Assembly: GCA_903887275.1 (NCBI GenBank)
Contig: CAISPD010000215.1
Location: 1-45,081 of the forward strand
Direction: 5' to 3'
From: an uncultured Mucilaginibacter sp.
GTDB lineage: Bacteria; Bacteroidota; Bacteroidia; Sphingobacteriales; Sphingobacteriaceae
Length of the DNA: 45,081 bases
The notes beneath the pieces were generated by a model that made no database searches, was not told the DNA's origin, and saw nothing but the letters and a program-made list of their open reading frames with translations. How positions within the stretch are numbered: the first letter of the stretch is position 1; each line of letters begins with the position of its first letter. Position numbers and translations under genes: made by a program. Of the stretch, positions 37,140 through 45,081 are shown in pieces.

Positions 37140-38021
37140 ATGAACAAATTTTACGGCACAGGTGTAGCGATGGTAACCCCATTTCATGAAGATGGATCGG
37201 TTGACTATGATGCATTGCGCAGACTTATCGATTATTTAATTGACGGCGGGGTAGAGTACCTGGTATCGTTAGGCACAACGGGTGAAAGTGTAACATTAAG
37301 TAAGGATGAGAAAAAACAGGTTTGGTCGTTCACTGCCCAGGTTAATCGTGGCAGGGTACCGCTGGTAGCGGGTATTGCCGGCAATAATACTGCAGAAGTA
37401 GTTGCTGAAATAAAAGCCTTTGATAACACCGGATATGATGCTATACTATCGGCAAGCCCTAACTACAATAAACCTACACAGGAGGGTATATACCAGCATT
37501 ACAAAGCAATAGCCGAAGCAGCTTCGCTGCCGGTGCTGCTGTATAATGTACCGAGTCGTACCGGAAGTAATGTGTCGGCAGAAACCACTGTGAGGCTGGC
37601 GCATGATTTCAAAAATATCATTGGCATCAAAGAAGCATCAGGCAACTTTGATCAGCTGAACCAGATAGCACGTGATAAACCCGAAGACTTTTTATTGATC
37701 TCTGGCGATGATCCTATCTCTTTACCCATGATCGCTTTAGGAGGCGTGGGTGTTATTTCTGTTGTAGGTAATGCCCTGCCGCGTCCGTTTTCTGATATGA
37801 TCAGGCTTTGCCTTCAGGGTGATTTTAAATCTGCACTGAAGGGCCATTCTTCACTAATTGACTTTACCCGAATGATGTTTGCGGAAGGTAGCCCGGCCGG
37901 GGTTAAAACTGCACTAAAGAAGCTGGGTATTTGCGAAGACACTGTACGTTTACCCTTGGTACAGGTTAGCGCAGGTCTGGCAGAAAAGATCGTAACTGAA
38001 ACTCAAAAATTAGCCCAATAA
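37140..38021 (+). CDS. dapA: 4-hydroxy-tetrahydrodipicolinate synthase
   Basis: Condenses pyruvate with aspartate semialdehyde, the first committed step toward diaminopimelate and lysine, in the cytoplasm. The protein has 293 residues, normal for DapA. The Schiff-base lysine is K164 in IIGIKEASGN, the catalytic tyrosine Y135 in LLYNVPSRTG with R140 for substrate binding, and the GTTGE motif is at 46-49 region in SLGTTGESVTL. The ATG at 37140 gives the standard N-terminus (MNKFYGTGVAMVTPF); a longer in-frame start at 37035 would add a non-conserved leader. The terminator that follows is shared with the convergent Hc1-like gene. Confidence 0.96.
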   Translation: MNKFYGTGVAMVTPFHEDGSVDYDALRRLIDYLIDGGVEYLVSLGTTGESVTLSKDEKKQVWSFTAQVNRGRVPLVAGIAGNNTAEVVAEIKAFDNTGYDAILSASPNYNKPTQEGIYQHYKAIAEAASLPVLLYNVPSRTGSNVSAETTVRLAHDFKNIIGIKEASGNFDQLNQIARDKPEDFLLISGDDPISLPMIALGGVGVISVVGNALPRPFSDMIRLCLQGDFKSALKGHSSLIDFTRMMFAEGSPAGVKTALKKLGICEDTVRLPLVQVSAGLAEKIVTETQKLAQ

Positions 38022-38051
38022 AAAACCCGCACGGTTGAGATGCGGGCTTTC
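38022..38051. terminator. Bidirectional terminator between dapA and the Hc1-like gene
   Basis: Stem CCCGCA/TGCGGG extended by AAA/TTT with one bulge and a 9-nt loop. The T-run is best on the minus strand (TTTTTT), serving the Hc1-like gene; on the plus strand only TTT follows. Confidence 0.8.
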
Positions 38052-38074
38052 AGTGATAAAGTACGGCTAATACC

Positions 38075-38251
38075 TTATGCTTTGTTTTTTGATTCCTGAA
38101 TTTCCAGGCGAATTGCTTGAGCTAAATTTTTAAGTTCCTGCAAGCCTTTACGAACACGCGTGCCAGCAGCGCTGTTGCCCTTGTTGTAGAATTTGTCGGC
38201 GTCTGCTTCTAATGACGCAACAAGGTTCTTTACTTCAGTAAATTTTTTCAT
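38075..38251 (-). CDS. Histone H1-like (Hc1) small protein
   Basis: A 58-residue basic protein (MKKFTEVKNLVASLEADADK at the N-terminus, then the conserved GNSAAGTRVRKGLQELKNLA and a lysine-rich tail ESKNKA). This matches the short Hc1-like 'histone H1' family widely conserved in Bacteroidota, thought to bind DNA or shape the nucleoid, by analogy with chlamydial Hc1. A clear AAAGGAG ribosome-binding site lies 8 nt before the ATG at 38251. It is preceded by a 316-bp AT-rich gap and ends near the shared terminator. DNA binding is inference; the gene is short and easily missed. Confidence 0.85.
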   Translation of the reverse strand: MKKFTEVKNLVASLEADADKFYNKGNSAAGTRVRKGLQELKNLAQAIRLEIQESKNKA

Positions 38252-38567
38252 TTGTCTACTCCTTTTAAGTATTGAGGTTTTATTGTTTTAATTAAAGCTA
38301 ATCTAAATGCTTTTTATTTAAAAAAAAACTTTTGACTATAAAAAATATGGCCTTGGCGAGGCTATTTTTCCACATTTTTTATGAGTCTGCGCTATTGGGG
38401 TAGAATAATATGCAATAATATTTAAGATACTTAAAATATATATATTCTGTAGTTTCAGATTTAATAAATTAATTACCCGGCAGTTAAATTTAACATCTAA
38501 ATTATATTAAATACATTTTACCGGGCATTTAATTTAAAAATTGTTTATCAAAATATTTAAATCATAA
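38252..38567. other. AT-rich gene-free interval between the Hc1-like and GH125 genes
   Basis: Very AT-rich, with only small symmetric patches (TTTAAGATACTTAAA near 38420) and two related CCGG(G/C)-containing segments at about 38472 and 38517. A single TTTTCCACA 9-mer lies at 38366-38374. No coding region or strong terminator seen. The Hc1-like promoter must lie here. Confidence 0.7.
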
Positions 38568-39998
38568 CTATATGATCGATTTTAATATTTGTGGATGATT
38601 TTGATGAATTTTTATCACCAATTCACCAAATAGGGTATTGGCCCAGGCAAACCATTTACGTGTAAAATCAACAGGATTATCCTGATTGAACGATTCATGC
38701 ATAAAACCTGTACCAGCGTGTGTGCTTTTAAGCCATTTTAAACAGGTTTTAATTTCTTTTTCATTGGTAGAAGTGATGGCACGAATAATAATACTCATAG
38801 GCCAGATATAACCCAGCCCAACATGCGGGCCACCAATGCCTTCAGCCGCTTTACCACGGAAGAAATAGGGGTTTGAACGGCTCAAAACAAACCTGCGGGT
38901 ATTATCATATAGCGGATCATTAGGGTTGATAGCACCCAGGTAAGGCAATGCCAGCAAACTAGGCACGTTAGCATCGTCCATAAATAGCTGGTTCCCATAA
39001 CCATCAACTTCATAGGCAAGAATCCTACCATATACCGAATGCTGTCCAACAGCATATTTTTGAAGTGCCGTATGCACTTCCGTTGCCAGCGCCCGGCATT
39101 GCGAGGCTGTATTATGATCATGTGCTATCTGCTCGTACATTTCGGCCAGCTGGTTTAAGCTGAGTACAGCAAAATAGTTTGAAGGTATAAGGAAAGGGTA
39201 AATCGTCGCATCGTCGGAAGGCCTGAATATTGAGCAGATCAAGCCAACAGGTTTAACAGGGTTGCCATACCCCCCATTGGGCGCCGTATCACTGGCCACT
39301 TCCGTATTTCGTTGAAAATGGTATGGACCAGCACTATGCTTGCGTTGCTGAACCTCAAATGTTTGTAAAATGAGTTTTCCCGCATGCTGCCATTCGGAAT
39401 CAAAAAAGCTGCCGTCTCCGCTTATTTTCCAATAATTATAAGCCAGTCGAACAGGGTAACAAAGGGAGTCAACCTCCCATTTACGCTCATGCAACTCGGG
39501 CTTCATATCGGTCAGGTCTTTGTCCCACTCGCTCCCTGTTGCCCCTTCATTAAAGGCATTGGCGTATGGGTCTATCAGAATACATTTGGCCTGTCTGTTT
39601 AATACCCCCTGGATAAGTTCCTTCAATTGGGGATCTTTGTTAATGAGCGGCAAATAAGGCCAAACCTGGGCCGAGGAATCTCGCATCCACATGGCATCAA
39701 TATCGCCGGTAATAACAAAGGTATCAGGCTTGCCGTCCTTCTTTTTAAATTTTACAGTAGTATCGAGTGTATTGGGATAACAGTTCTCAAACAACCATGC
39801 AATCTCAGGATCTTTAATATCAGCCTTGATGTGCGCAATGGTACTCTCTACCGCTGTGCTGGTAAATCGCCGCAGGTTAGGGCTTAGCCTTTTGCTTTCA
39901 AATTGCTGAATCGGAGAAAACCACGAAGGTTTTAATCCCAGCCCCAGACCGGTGGCAGCAAGTCCATTCAGTTTTATAAAATCACGACGGTTGATCAT
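38568..39998 (-). CDS. Glycoside hydrolase family 125, exo-alpha-1,6-mannosidase-like
   Basis: A 476-residue enzyme of the GH125 family, whose characterised members remove terminal alpha-1,6-mannose by an inverting, metal-independent mechanism. Family landmarks are FVITGDIDAMWMRDSSAQVW near residue 100, followed by CILIDPYANAFNEG, HERKWEVDSLCYPVRLAYNY and GKAAEGIGGPHVGLGYIWPM. The N-terminus has a twin-arginine-like signal (MINRRDFIKLNGLAATGLGL), so it is probably exported folded. Alone in its unit; only about 30 bp separate its start from the terminator of the upstream gene, so its promoter must overlap that hairpin or expression depends on read-through. No SusC/D pair or other mannosidase is nearby. 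Confidence 0.9.
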   Translation of the reverse strand: MINRRDFIKLNGLAATGLGLGLKPSWFSPIQQFESKRLSPNLRRFTSTAVESTIAHIKADIKDPEIAWLFENCYPNTLDTTVKFKKKDGKPDTFVITGDIDAMWMRDSSAQVWPYLPLINKDPQLKELIQGVLNRQAKCILIDPYANAFNEGATGSEWDKDLTDMKPELHERKWEVDSLCYPVRLAYNYWKISGDGSFFDSEWQHAGKLILQTFEVQQRKHSAGPYHFQRNTEVASDTAPNGGYGNPVKPVGLICSIFRPSDDATIYPFLIPSNYFAVLSLNQLAEMYEQIAHDHNTASQCRALATEVHTALQKYAVGQHSVYGRILAYEVDGYGNQLFMDDANVPSLLALPYLGAINPNDPLYDNTRRFVLSRSNPYFFRGKAAEGIGGPHVGLGYIWPMSIIIRAITSTNEKEIKTCLKWLKSTHAGTGFMHESFNQDNPVDFTRKWFAWANTLFGELVIKIHQNHPQILKSII

Positions 39999-40028
39999 AG
40001 CGGTAAGTATTGGTGGCTTAAAAATAAA

Positions 40029-40056
40029 AAAGCCTTTCGTATAACCGAAAGGCTTG
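40029..40056 (-). terminator. Intrinsic terminator after the alpha-oxoamine synthase gene
   Basis: Perfect 10-bp stem AAGCCTTTCG/CGAAAGGCTT with a 6-nt loop; on the minus strand it is followed by TTTTTATTTT. Begins 21 bp after the stop codon. Confidence 0.92.
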
Positions 40057-40076
40057 CCAAATTGTTTTATAGCTAT

Positions 40077-41321
40077 TTAGGCAACAGCCATTTTTTGCTC
40101 TTTATAAAAACCGTCTTTCAATTTTACAGCAACTTCGCTGAATGCATCGATAGTACGATTTACATCTTCAATTGAATGCGCTGCAGTTGGGATCAGACGG
40201 AGCTCTATCAAACCCTTAGGTATCACCGGGTATACGACAATAGAGCAGAAGATCCCATAATTTTCGCGCAGATCGCGAGTTAAGCTGGTCGCCTCATTGA
40301 GTTCTCCTTTCAGAAACACCGGGGTTACCATTGTATTGGTGATGCCAATATCAAAACCATTATCACCCAAACCCTGTTGAAGAGCTTTAGCAATGGTCCA
40401 TAATTGCTCGCGCAAATCAGGCTTTGATTTCAGTAGTTCAAAACGTTTCTTTAATCCCAGCACCATTGGCATCGGCAAAGCTTTTGCAAATGTCTGCGAA
40501 CGCATATTATAACGCAGGTAACTGATGATGGGTTTATTGGACGCCACAAACGCACCAATACCAGCCATTGATTTGGCAAATGTACCAAAGTAAATATCGA
40601 TATCGTCGATACAATCCTGCTCTTCATGTGTGCCCGCCCCGGTTTTACCCATGGTACCAAAACCATGTGCATCATCAATCAGTAATCGGAAACTAAACTT
40701 CTTTTTCAGAGCGATGATCTCTTTGAGTTTCCCCTGTGCACCCGACATACCAAATACACCTTCGGTGATCACAAGGATGCTGCCGCCGGTTTGCTCCACA
40801 ATGCGCGTGGCATGCTCTAACTGTTTTTCAAAACTAGCGATATCATTATGCTTGTAAACAAAGCGCTTGCCCATGTGCAGGCGAACGCCATCAATGATAC
40901 AAGCATGCGATTCGGCATCATAAACGATCACATCGTTACGGTCAACCAGGGCGTCGATGATAGAAACCATTCCCTGATAGCCATAATTCAGCAAAAACGC
41001 GGCTTCTTTTCCAACAAAAGCGGCAAGATCATTTTCCAATTCCTCGTGGTGACGTGAATTACCCGACATCATACGGGCACCCATCGGGTACGCCATACCA
41101 TAATCGGCTGCGGCCTGCGCATCGGCAGCCCTTACTTCGGGGTGATTGGCAAGACCAAGGTAATTGTTCAGGCTCCAAACCAAATGTTCTTTACCATTGA
41201 ACATCATATGCGGTGCTATCTCTCCTTCCAGCCTGGGAAATGAAAAATAACCATGCGACCACTCCTGGTGCTGACCAATTGGCCCTCCCATGGTTTTCGA
41301 TATCTTGTCAAACAGATCCAA
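40077..41321 (-). CDS. Alpha-oxoamine synthase family PLP enzyme (serine palmitoyltransferase/KBL-like)
   Basis: A 414-residue pyridoxal-phosphate enzyme that condenses an amino acid with an acyl thioester. Visible landmarks: NNYLGLANHPEV near residue 52, the cofactor-stacking H139 in DAESHACIIDG, LLIDDAHGFG at 213-222, and the Schiff-base lysine K250 in GTFAKSMAGIGAF. Candidates are serine palmitoyltransferase for sphingolipids, cysteate acyltransferase for sulfonolipids, or 2-amino-3-ketobutyrate ligase; Bacteroidota encode all of them and I cannot choose from motifs. The reading frame contains no ATG upstream of the conserved N-terminus; the start appears to be TTG at 41321, four codons after an in-frame stop. 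It has its own terminator. Confidence 0.85.
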   Translation of the reverse strand: MDLFDKISKTMGGPIGQHQEWSHGYFSFPRLEGEIAPHMMFNGKEHLVWSLNNYLGLANHPEVRAADAQAAADYGMAYPMGARMMSGNSRHHEELENDLAAFVGKEAAFLLNYGYQGMVSIIDALVDRNDVIVYDAESHACIIDGVRLHMGKRFVYKHNDIASFEKQLEHATRIVEQTGGSILVITEGVFGMSGAQGKLKEIIALKKKFSFRLLIDDAHGFGTMGKTGAGTHEEQDCIDDIDIYFGTFAKSMAGIGAFVASNKPIISYLRYNMRSQTFAKALPMPMVLGLKKRFELLKSKPDLREQLWTIAKALQQGLGDNGFDIGITNTMVTPVFLKGELNEATSLTRDLRENYGIFCSIVVYPVIPKGLIELRLIPTAAHSIEDVNRTIDAFSEVAVKLKDGFYKEQKMAVA

Positions 41322-41456
41322 ATCGCTTTCTACTTAAATAAAATGCAAATATAAGCCTTAAAACGGCTTTTACCAATTCAATTACTATTTATGATAACCA
41401 TCAGGACAATCCAAAAACCCTGATCTGCTGGCCTAATAAGGCCTAAAAACGCTTTT

Positions 41457-41490
41457 AAAAACAAAAGAGACACATTTACATGTGCCTCTA
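41457..41490 (-). terminator. Intrinsic terminator after ftsZ
   Basis: Stem AGAGACACAT/ATGTGCCTCT with one mismatch and a 4-nt loop; read on the minus strand it is followed by TTTTGTTTTT. It lies 43 bp past the ftsZ stop codon. Confidence 0.85.
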
Positions 41491-41532
41491 CTCATAATTT
41501 ATTAACTATTTGATTTTGAAATGCAAATTAAA

Positions 41533-43125
41533 TTAATCGACATTATCATGCAGGAACGAATTATTGTTCTTGATCTCGATATTGCCTTCTTCATCCTGTA
41601 AAAGTGAAAAACGCGAAACCTGACTCTCGTCCGACATAGGAGTTTGCTGTAAAGCTATTTCCTTACGTTTGTAGGCGGGCACATTTTCAAGCTCCTGAAT
41701 ATTACCTGTACGCAGTTTCATGCTCAGGTCTTTTAAACGCATAATGCGTTCACGCGACTTCCGCAATTGCTCTTCAATAGACTCATCAGTTTTATGATCG
41801 TCGGCACCGATAATTGGTTCCGGTTCTGGCTCCGGCTCAGGCACTACTTCATTTACAGGCTCAAACTGCATCACAGAGTCCGCTATCTTGAAGGTAAACT
41901 CTTCCGTAGCTTCAGGCTCAAAACTTGCAGGCTCTTCAGCAAGATTATGGGTGATAATTTCTTCAACCTCCTCTTTTGTACCAAAAAGATCGAATAATCC
42001 TGTTTGTTTTTGTTCTTCTTTAGGTTTGATGTAGGGCTCGGATCCTACAGGCTCTGCGGGTTTTACAACATTGATAAACTCGTTCACCACAGGCTTAACC
42101 AGGTTGTTGCTTTCGGGCACCAACATGGATATTACTTTTTTATTGCTTTGTTCTTTTTCGCGTTCGTCCTTGGTTTGGAAACCAGTTGCGATGATAGTAA
42201 CCGAAAGTTTATCACCTAAAGCCTCATCGCGACAGTTACCCCATATCAGGTCGGCAGCCAAACCAGCTTCTTCCTGAATGAAATCAGTGATCACACTCAC
42301 TTCATCCATGGTAACTTCCTTCTCACCCGAACTGATATTTAACAGGATATACCTTGCACCTTCAATCTCATTGTCTTTTAACAATGGCGAAAGAAGTGCA
42401 CCTTCAACAGCTTTCAATGCACGGTTATCACCTTCGGCAGAAGCACTGCCCATTATGGCAACACCACTATCTTTCATCACGGTGCGTACGTCCTTAAAAT
42501 CAACGTTGATATAGCCGGGCAACGTAATGATCTCTGCTATACCCTTGGCAGCCGTCGTCAATATATTATCTGCCTGCGCAAAGGCAGATCCAAGTGTCAA
42601 ATTACCAAACACCTGCCTCAGGCGATCGTTGGATATAACCAGGAAAGAATCGACATATTTTTTCAGTTCTTCCAAACCTTCTTCTGCCTGCATTTTACGA
42701 CGCTTCCCCTCGAAAGAAAAAGGCGTAGTAATGATACCGACAGTCAAGATATCCATTTCGCGGGCAGCCTTGGCAATAATAGGGCTTGCTCCTGTTCCGG
42801 TGCCACCACCCATACCAGCTGTGATAAACAACATCTTGGTATTGGGGCCAAGCATTTGTTTAATATCATCGATATTTTCGATTGCTGAGTTTTTACCAAC
42901 CTCTGGTATCGAACCTGCACCCATCCCTTCGGTCAAACTGGCTCCCAGCTGTACTTTGTTAGGTATAGGGCTCAGCTCTAAAGCCTGAGCGTCGGTGTTG
43001 CAGATAATGAAATCCACACCGGTTATACCTTGCTTGTACATATGGTTTACCGCGTTGCCGCCGCCACCGCCAACACCAATTACCTTGATGATAGACGATT
43101 TTTCTTTTAACATCTCAAACTGCAT
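41533..43125 (-). CDS. ftsZ: Cell division protein FtsZ
   Basis: The tubulin-like GTPase that forms the division ring. The polymerising core spans residues about 1-320 with the tubulin signature GGGTGTG at 106-112 and the T7-loop region. Total length is 530, because Bacteroidota FtsZ has a long C-terminal linker; here it includes an EPEPEPEP tract near residue 435 and charged helix-forming sequence (ESIEEQLRKSRERIMRLKDL). The C-terminal tail is NNSFLHDNVD, divergent from the E. coli peptide that binds FtsA and ZipA. It is the last gene of ftsQ-ftsA-ftsZ, with a 136-bp gap after ftsA that contains a hairpin, and a terminator after its stop. Confidence 0.98.
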   Translation of the reverse strand: MQFEMLKEKSSIIKVIGVGGGGGNAVNHMYKQGITGVDFIICNTDAQALELSPIPNKVQLGASLTEGMGAGSIPEVGKNSAIENIDDIKQMLGPNTKMLFITAGMGGGTGTGASPIIAKAAREMDILTVGIITTPFSFEGKRRKMQAEEGLEELKKYVDSFLVISNDRLRQVFGNLTLGSAFAQADNILTTAAKGIAEIITLPGYINVDFKDVRTVMKDSGVAIMGSASAEGDNRALKAVEGALLSPLLKDNEIEGARYILLNISSGEKEVTMDEVSVITDFIQEEAGLAADLIWGNCRDEALGDKLSVTIIATGFQTKDEREKEQSNKKVISMLVPESNNLVKPVVNEFINVVKPAEPVGSEPYIKPKEEQKQTGLFDLFGTKEEVEEIITHNLAEEPASFEPEATEEFTFKIADSVMQFEPVNEVVPEPEPEPEPIIGADDHKTDESIEEQLRKSRERIMRLKDLSMKLRTGNIQELENVPAYKRKEIALQQTPMSDESQVSRFSLLQDEEGNIEIKNNNSFLHDNVD

Positions 43126-43204
43126 ATTCCTAATTCTCAGCTAAATGTGAAGCACCTAAAATTTATTTAACCTATCTGTAATATTATTACTTTTTCAACA
43201 ATGT

Positions 43205-43233
43205 TTTTCCACAATTGTCAATATTGTGGAAAA
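43205..43233 (-). promoter_or_regulatory. Perfect inverted repeat between ftsA and ftsZ, with DnaA-box-like arms
   Basis: Arms TTTTCCACAAT and ATTGTGGAAAA pair over 11 bp around a 7-nt loop. Each arm contains TTTTCCACA, one base away from the DnaA consensus TTATCCACA. It could be an attenuator/terminator reducing read-through into ftsZ or a protein-binding site; sequence alone cannot decide. Confidence 0.55.
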
Positions 43234-43261
43234 GTTGCTGATTGTGAATAATTACCCGGTT

Positions 43262-44602
43262 TTATTTAAGGAAGTCCTCGTCCTTGATATCGTCTTTGAT
43301 GAATTTACGACCGGTTTCCAACAGTTTTCCAAATAATCCAAAGCGCTTATCCTCGGCATATTTGGTCTTTTCAGCTTTCACAGTAGTGTTTACCGGTACC
43401 TCGTTGTACTCCATTTTCTGGATACCTTTAATCAACAAACCAATACCGGTAGCAAAAGTCGGACTCTGCAATTCTTCATAAACTGGCTTTGGCAACACTT
43501 CATTTTTCGCTAAATGCTCGTTTGGATATCCCACACGGCAATCAAGTCCGGTTACATACTCTACCAATTGGGGCAAATGCTTTAACTGGGCGCCGCCACC
43601 GGTAATAACAATACCTGCAATAAGCTTCTTCTCATAACCCGATGATTTGATCTCGTAATACACATGCTCCACGATCTCTTCCATACGGGCCTGAATAACA
43701 TAGGCCAGGTTTTTTACCGATATCTCTTTTGGCTCACGACCCCTCAAACCGGGTACGCAAACAATTTCATTTTCTTTATTTTCCTCTGCTAATGCCGAGC
43801 CGAATCTAACCTTTAACTGCTCTGCTATATTGCGCATGACCGAGCAGCCTTCGCGTATATCTTCAGTGACACTGTTACCGCCAAATGGAATAACCGCAGT
43901 ATGCCTGATGATACCCTCATGGAAAATGGCCACATCGGTTGTACCACCACCTATATCTACCAAAACTACGCCTGCTTCTTTTTCCTCATCACTTAAAACC
44001 GACTCAGAGGAAGCTAATGGCTCTAATATCAGCTCCTGGCTTTCCAGGCCAGCTTTATTGACACATTTAACGATATTCTTTATCGCAGTAACCTGTCCCG
44101 AAATAATATGGAAATTAGCTTCCAGGCGCACACCCGCCATGCCTATCGGATCTTTGATTCCAGGCTCATTGTCGACCGTGAATTCCTGCGGTAATACGTG
44201 GATGATCTCTTCACCCGGAGGCATTACCAGGTTGTACATATCTTCTACCAGTTTATCGATATCCTTCCGGCTTATCTCATATTGCAGGTCGCGGCGGGTT
44301 ATCAATCCCCTATGCTGTAAACTCTTGATATGCTGCCCTGCAATACCCACGTTTACTACTTTGATATCAACGTTTGATTGCGATCCTGCTATTTCAATAG
44401 CCTGGATAATGCCCTGTACCGTTTTATCAATATTGGAAACCATACCACGGGTTACGCCGGCTGATTCAGCTTTTCCAATACCTAAAACTTCTATTTTACC
44501 GTTCTTACTCCGGCGGCCCACAATGGCACAAATCTTCGTGGTACCGATATCTAATCCAACGACGATTGGCGAGCTTTTTTCCTGTGTCGAACTCATGTCC
44601 AT
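43262..44602 (-). CDS. ftsA: Cell division protein FtsA
   Basis: An actin-like ATPase that tethers FtsZ to the membrane and helps activate septal synthesis. At 446 residues it is full length. The nucleotide-binding motifs are VVGLDIGTTKICAIVG near the N-terminus and VLVDIGGGTTDVAIFHEG in the middle, with VITGGGAQLKHLPQLVEYV later. The C-terminal amphipathic helix that binds membrane is visible as RFGLFGKLLETGRKFI. Two ATGs (44602 and 44596) are possible starts; only 1 nt separates the first from the ftsQ stop, so the genes are translationally coupled. Confidence 0.97.
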   Translation of the reverse strand: MDMSSTQEKSSPIVVGLDIGTTKICAIVGRRSKNGKIEVLGIGKAESAGVTRGMVSNIDKTVQGIIQAIEIAGSQSNVDIKVVNVGIAGQHIKSLQHRGLITRRDLQYEISRKDIDKLVEDMYNLVMPPGEEIIHVLPQEFTVDNEPGIKDPIGMAGVRLEANFHIISGQVTAIKNIVKCVNKAGLESQELILEPLASSESVLSDEEKEAGVVLVDIGGGTTDVAIFHEGIIRHTAVIPFGGNSVTEDIREGCSVMRNIAEQLKVRFGSALAEENKENEIVCVPGLRGREPKEISVKNLAYVIQARMEEIVEHVYYEIKSSGYEKKLIAGIVITGGGAQLKHLPQLVEYVTGLDCRVGYPNEHLAKNEVLPKPVYEELQSPTFATGIGLLIKGIQKMEYNEVPVNTTVKAEKTKYAEDKRFGLFGKLLETGRKFIKDDIKDEDFLK

Positions 44603-44603
44603 A

Positions 44604-45081
44604 TTAATTTACTATTTGCGATGTGTCTTTTTTTAGTTTTATCGAATCAGCTTTTGCAGCCGCCTTCAGCGAATCTTTCTTAAAGCTGTCATTCTTAATA
44701 CCCACTACCTGGTTGGCATATTTTATATTGATGGTTTTATACCTGTCCCAGCCCACCTGTGGCATAGCCTTTTTGTAAAAGGTGAGCAGATTGCTGAATT
44801 TAATGGCGAGCGAATCGGCATTGCCCAGTAAAATCTTATTGGTACCAACCCGCGGAATAAGTTCTAACTGATGATCACTGTTAACATATATCTGCGCTAT
44901 CTGCGCATTCCACAATGAGTCTTTGCTTATAAACTGTGCCGTCTTATATACCTGCCTGGCAATTTCGGTATGCAGCGTATCCACTTTACTTCCAAAAACC
45001 TCATCAATATATCCATTGGCTGCAATCACCCGCGCGGTAAAATTATCCGACAACGGTATCTTCAGTCCGTGCTGATCGATA
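44604..45081 (-). CDS. ftsQ: Cell division protein FtsQ, C-terminal part (runs off the window)
   Basis: The frame stays open to the window edge, so the N-terminal membrane helix and POTRA domain are mostly outside. About 159 residues are visible, including the beta domain (DNFTARVIAANGYIDEVFGS, WNAQIAQIYVNSDHQLELIP, GWDRYKTINIKYANQVVG) and a lysine-rich tail (DSFKKDSLKAAAKADSIKLK). FtsQ is a periplasmic, single-pass scaffold of the divisome. Identification rests on the position directly before ftsA and on the FtsQ/DivIB-like strand pattern. A TTG at 45053 is internal, not a start. Confidence 0.9.
   Translation of the reverse strand, partial: IDQHGLKIPLSDNFTARVIAANGYIDEVFGSKVDTLHTEIARQVYKTAQFISKDSLWNAQIAQIYVNSDHQLELIPRVGTNKILLGNADSLAIKFSNLLTFYKKAMPQVGWDRYKTINIKYANQVVGIKNDSFKKDSLKAAAKADSIKLKKDTSQIVN

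Noticed and set aside
38366-38374. Single TTTTCCACA as evidence for a replication origin
   Set aside because: One near-match to a DnaA box in AT-rich DNA is expected by chance; no dnaA, no box cluster.

Overview
The window looks like chromosome from a Bacteroidota bacterium, most likely family Sphingobacteriaceae (Mucilaginibacter/Pedobacter-like). The grounds are a ftsQ-ftsA-ftsZ cluster with Bacteroidota-type FtsZ, a DUF5686 outer-membrane protein, two carboxypeptidase-regulatory-domain/TonB-type receptors, a 58-aa histone H1-like (Hc1) protein, a GH125 enzyme, and promoter-like TAnnTTTG boxes. No tRNA, rRNA, CRISPR array or prophage was seen. Genus is inference; no search was run.

Layout. 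1-5.8 kb: the 3' end of an O6-alkylguanine-DNA alkyltransferase gene, a secreted TPR protein, a DUF1801 gene enclosed by inverted repeats, then guaA, a lipoprotein and an RsmB-like methyltransferase with overlapping reading frames. 5.85-7.68 kb: a repeat block of more than twenty hairpin units ending in a single-domain HUH (Y1, IS200/RAYT-like) transposase. 7.8-14.1 kb: MarC, two APC amino-acid transporters and a membrane pyrophosphatase. 14-19 kb: PBP4-type D-Ala-D-Ala carboxypeptidase, UbiD decarboxylase, TauE/SafE permease plus DUF1634 protein. 18.9-29.7 kb: outer-membrane receptor, alpha/beta hydrolase, DUF885 lipoprotein, and a siderophore-type receptor bracketed by two paralogous DUF6263 proteins. 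29.7-38.3 kb: ligA, repeats including a MITE-like element, DUF5686 protein, a Tat-exported isomerase/oxidoreductase pair, dapA and the Hc1-like gene. 38.6-45.1 kb: GH125 mannosidase, an alpha-oxoamine synthase family enzyme, ftsZ, ftsA and the 3' part of ftsQ.

Most genes are housekeeping or envelope functions. The most unusual part is 5.85-7.68 kb. There a Y1 transposase gene with a good Bacteroidota-type promoter sits against a 17-unit head-to-tail array whose units can each form one of two mutually exclusive hairpins. Two spacer types are interleaved, giving an approximately 105-bp higher-order period in part of the array. A near-identical two-unit module flanks the whole block on both sides. 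It resembles a REP/RAYT system but with its own architecture. Several unrelated intergenic repeats in the window share a 37-bp (or 3 x 37 = 111-bp) period.
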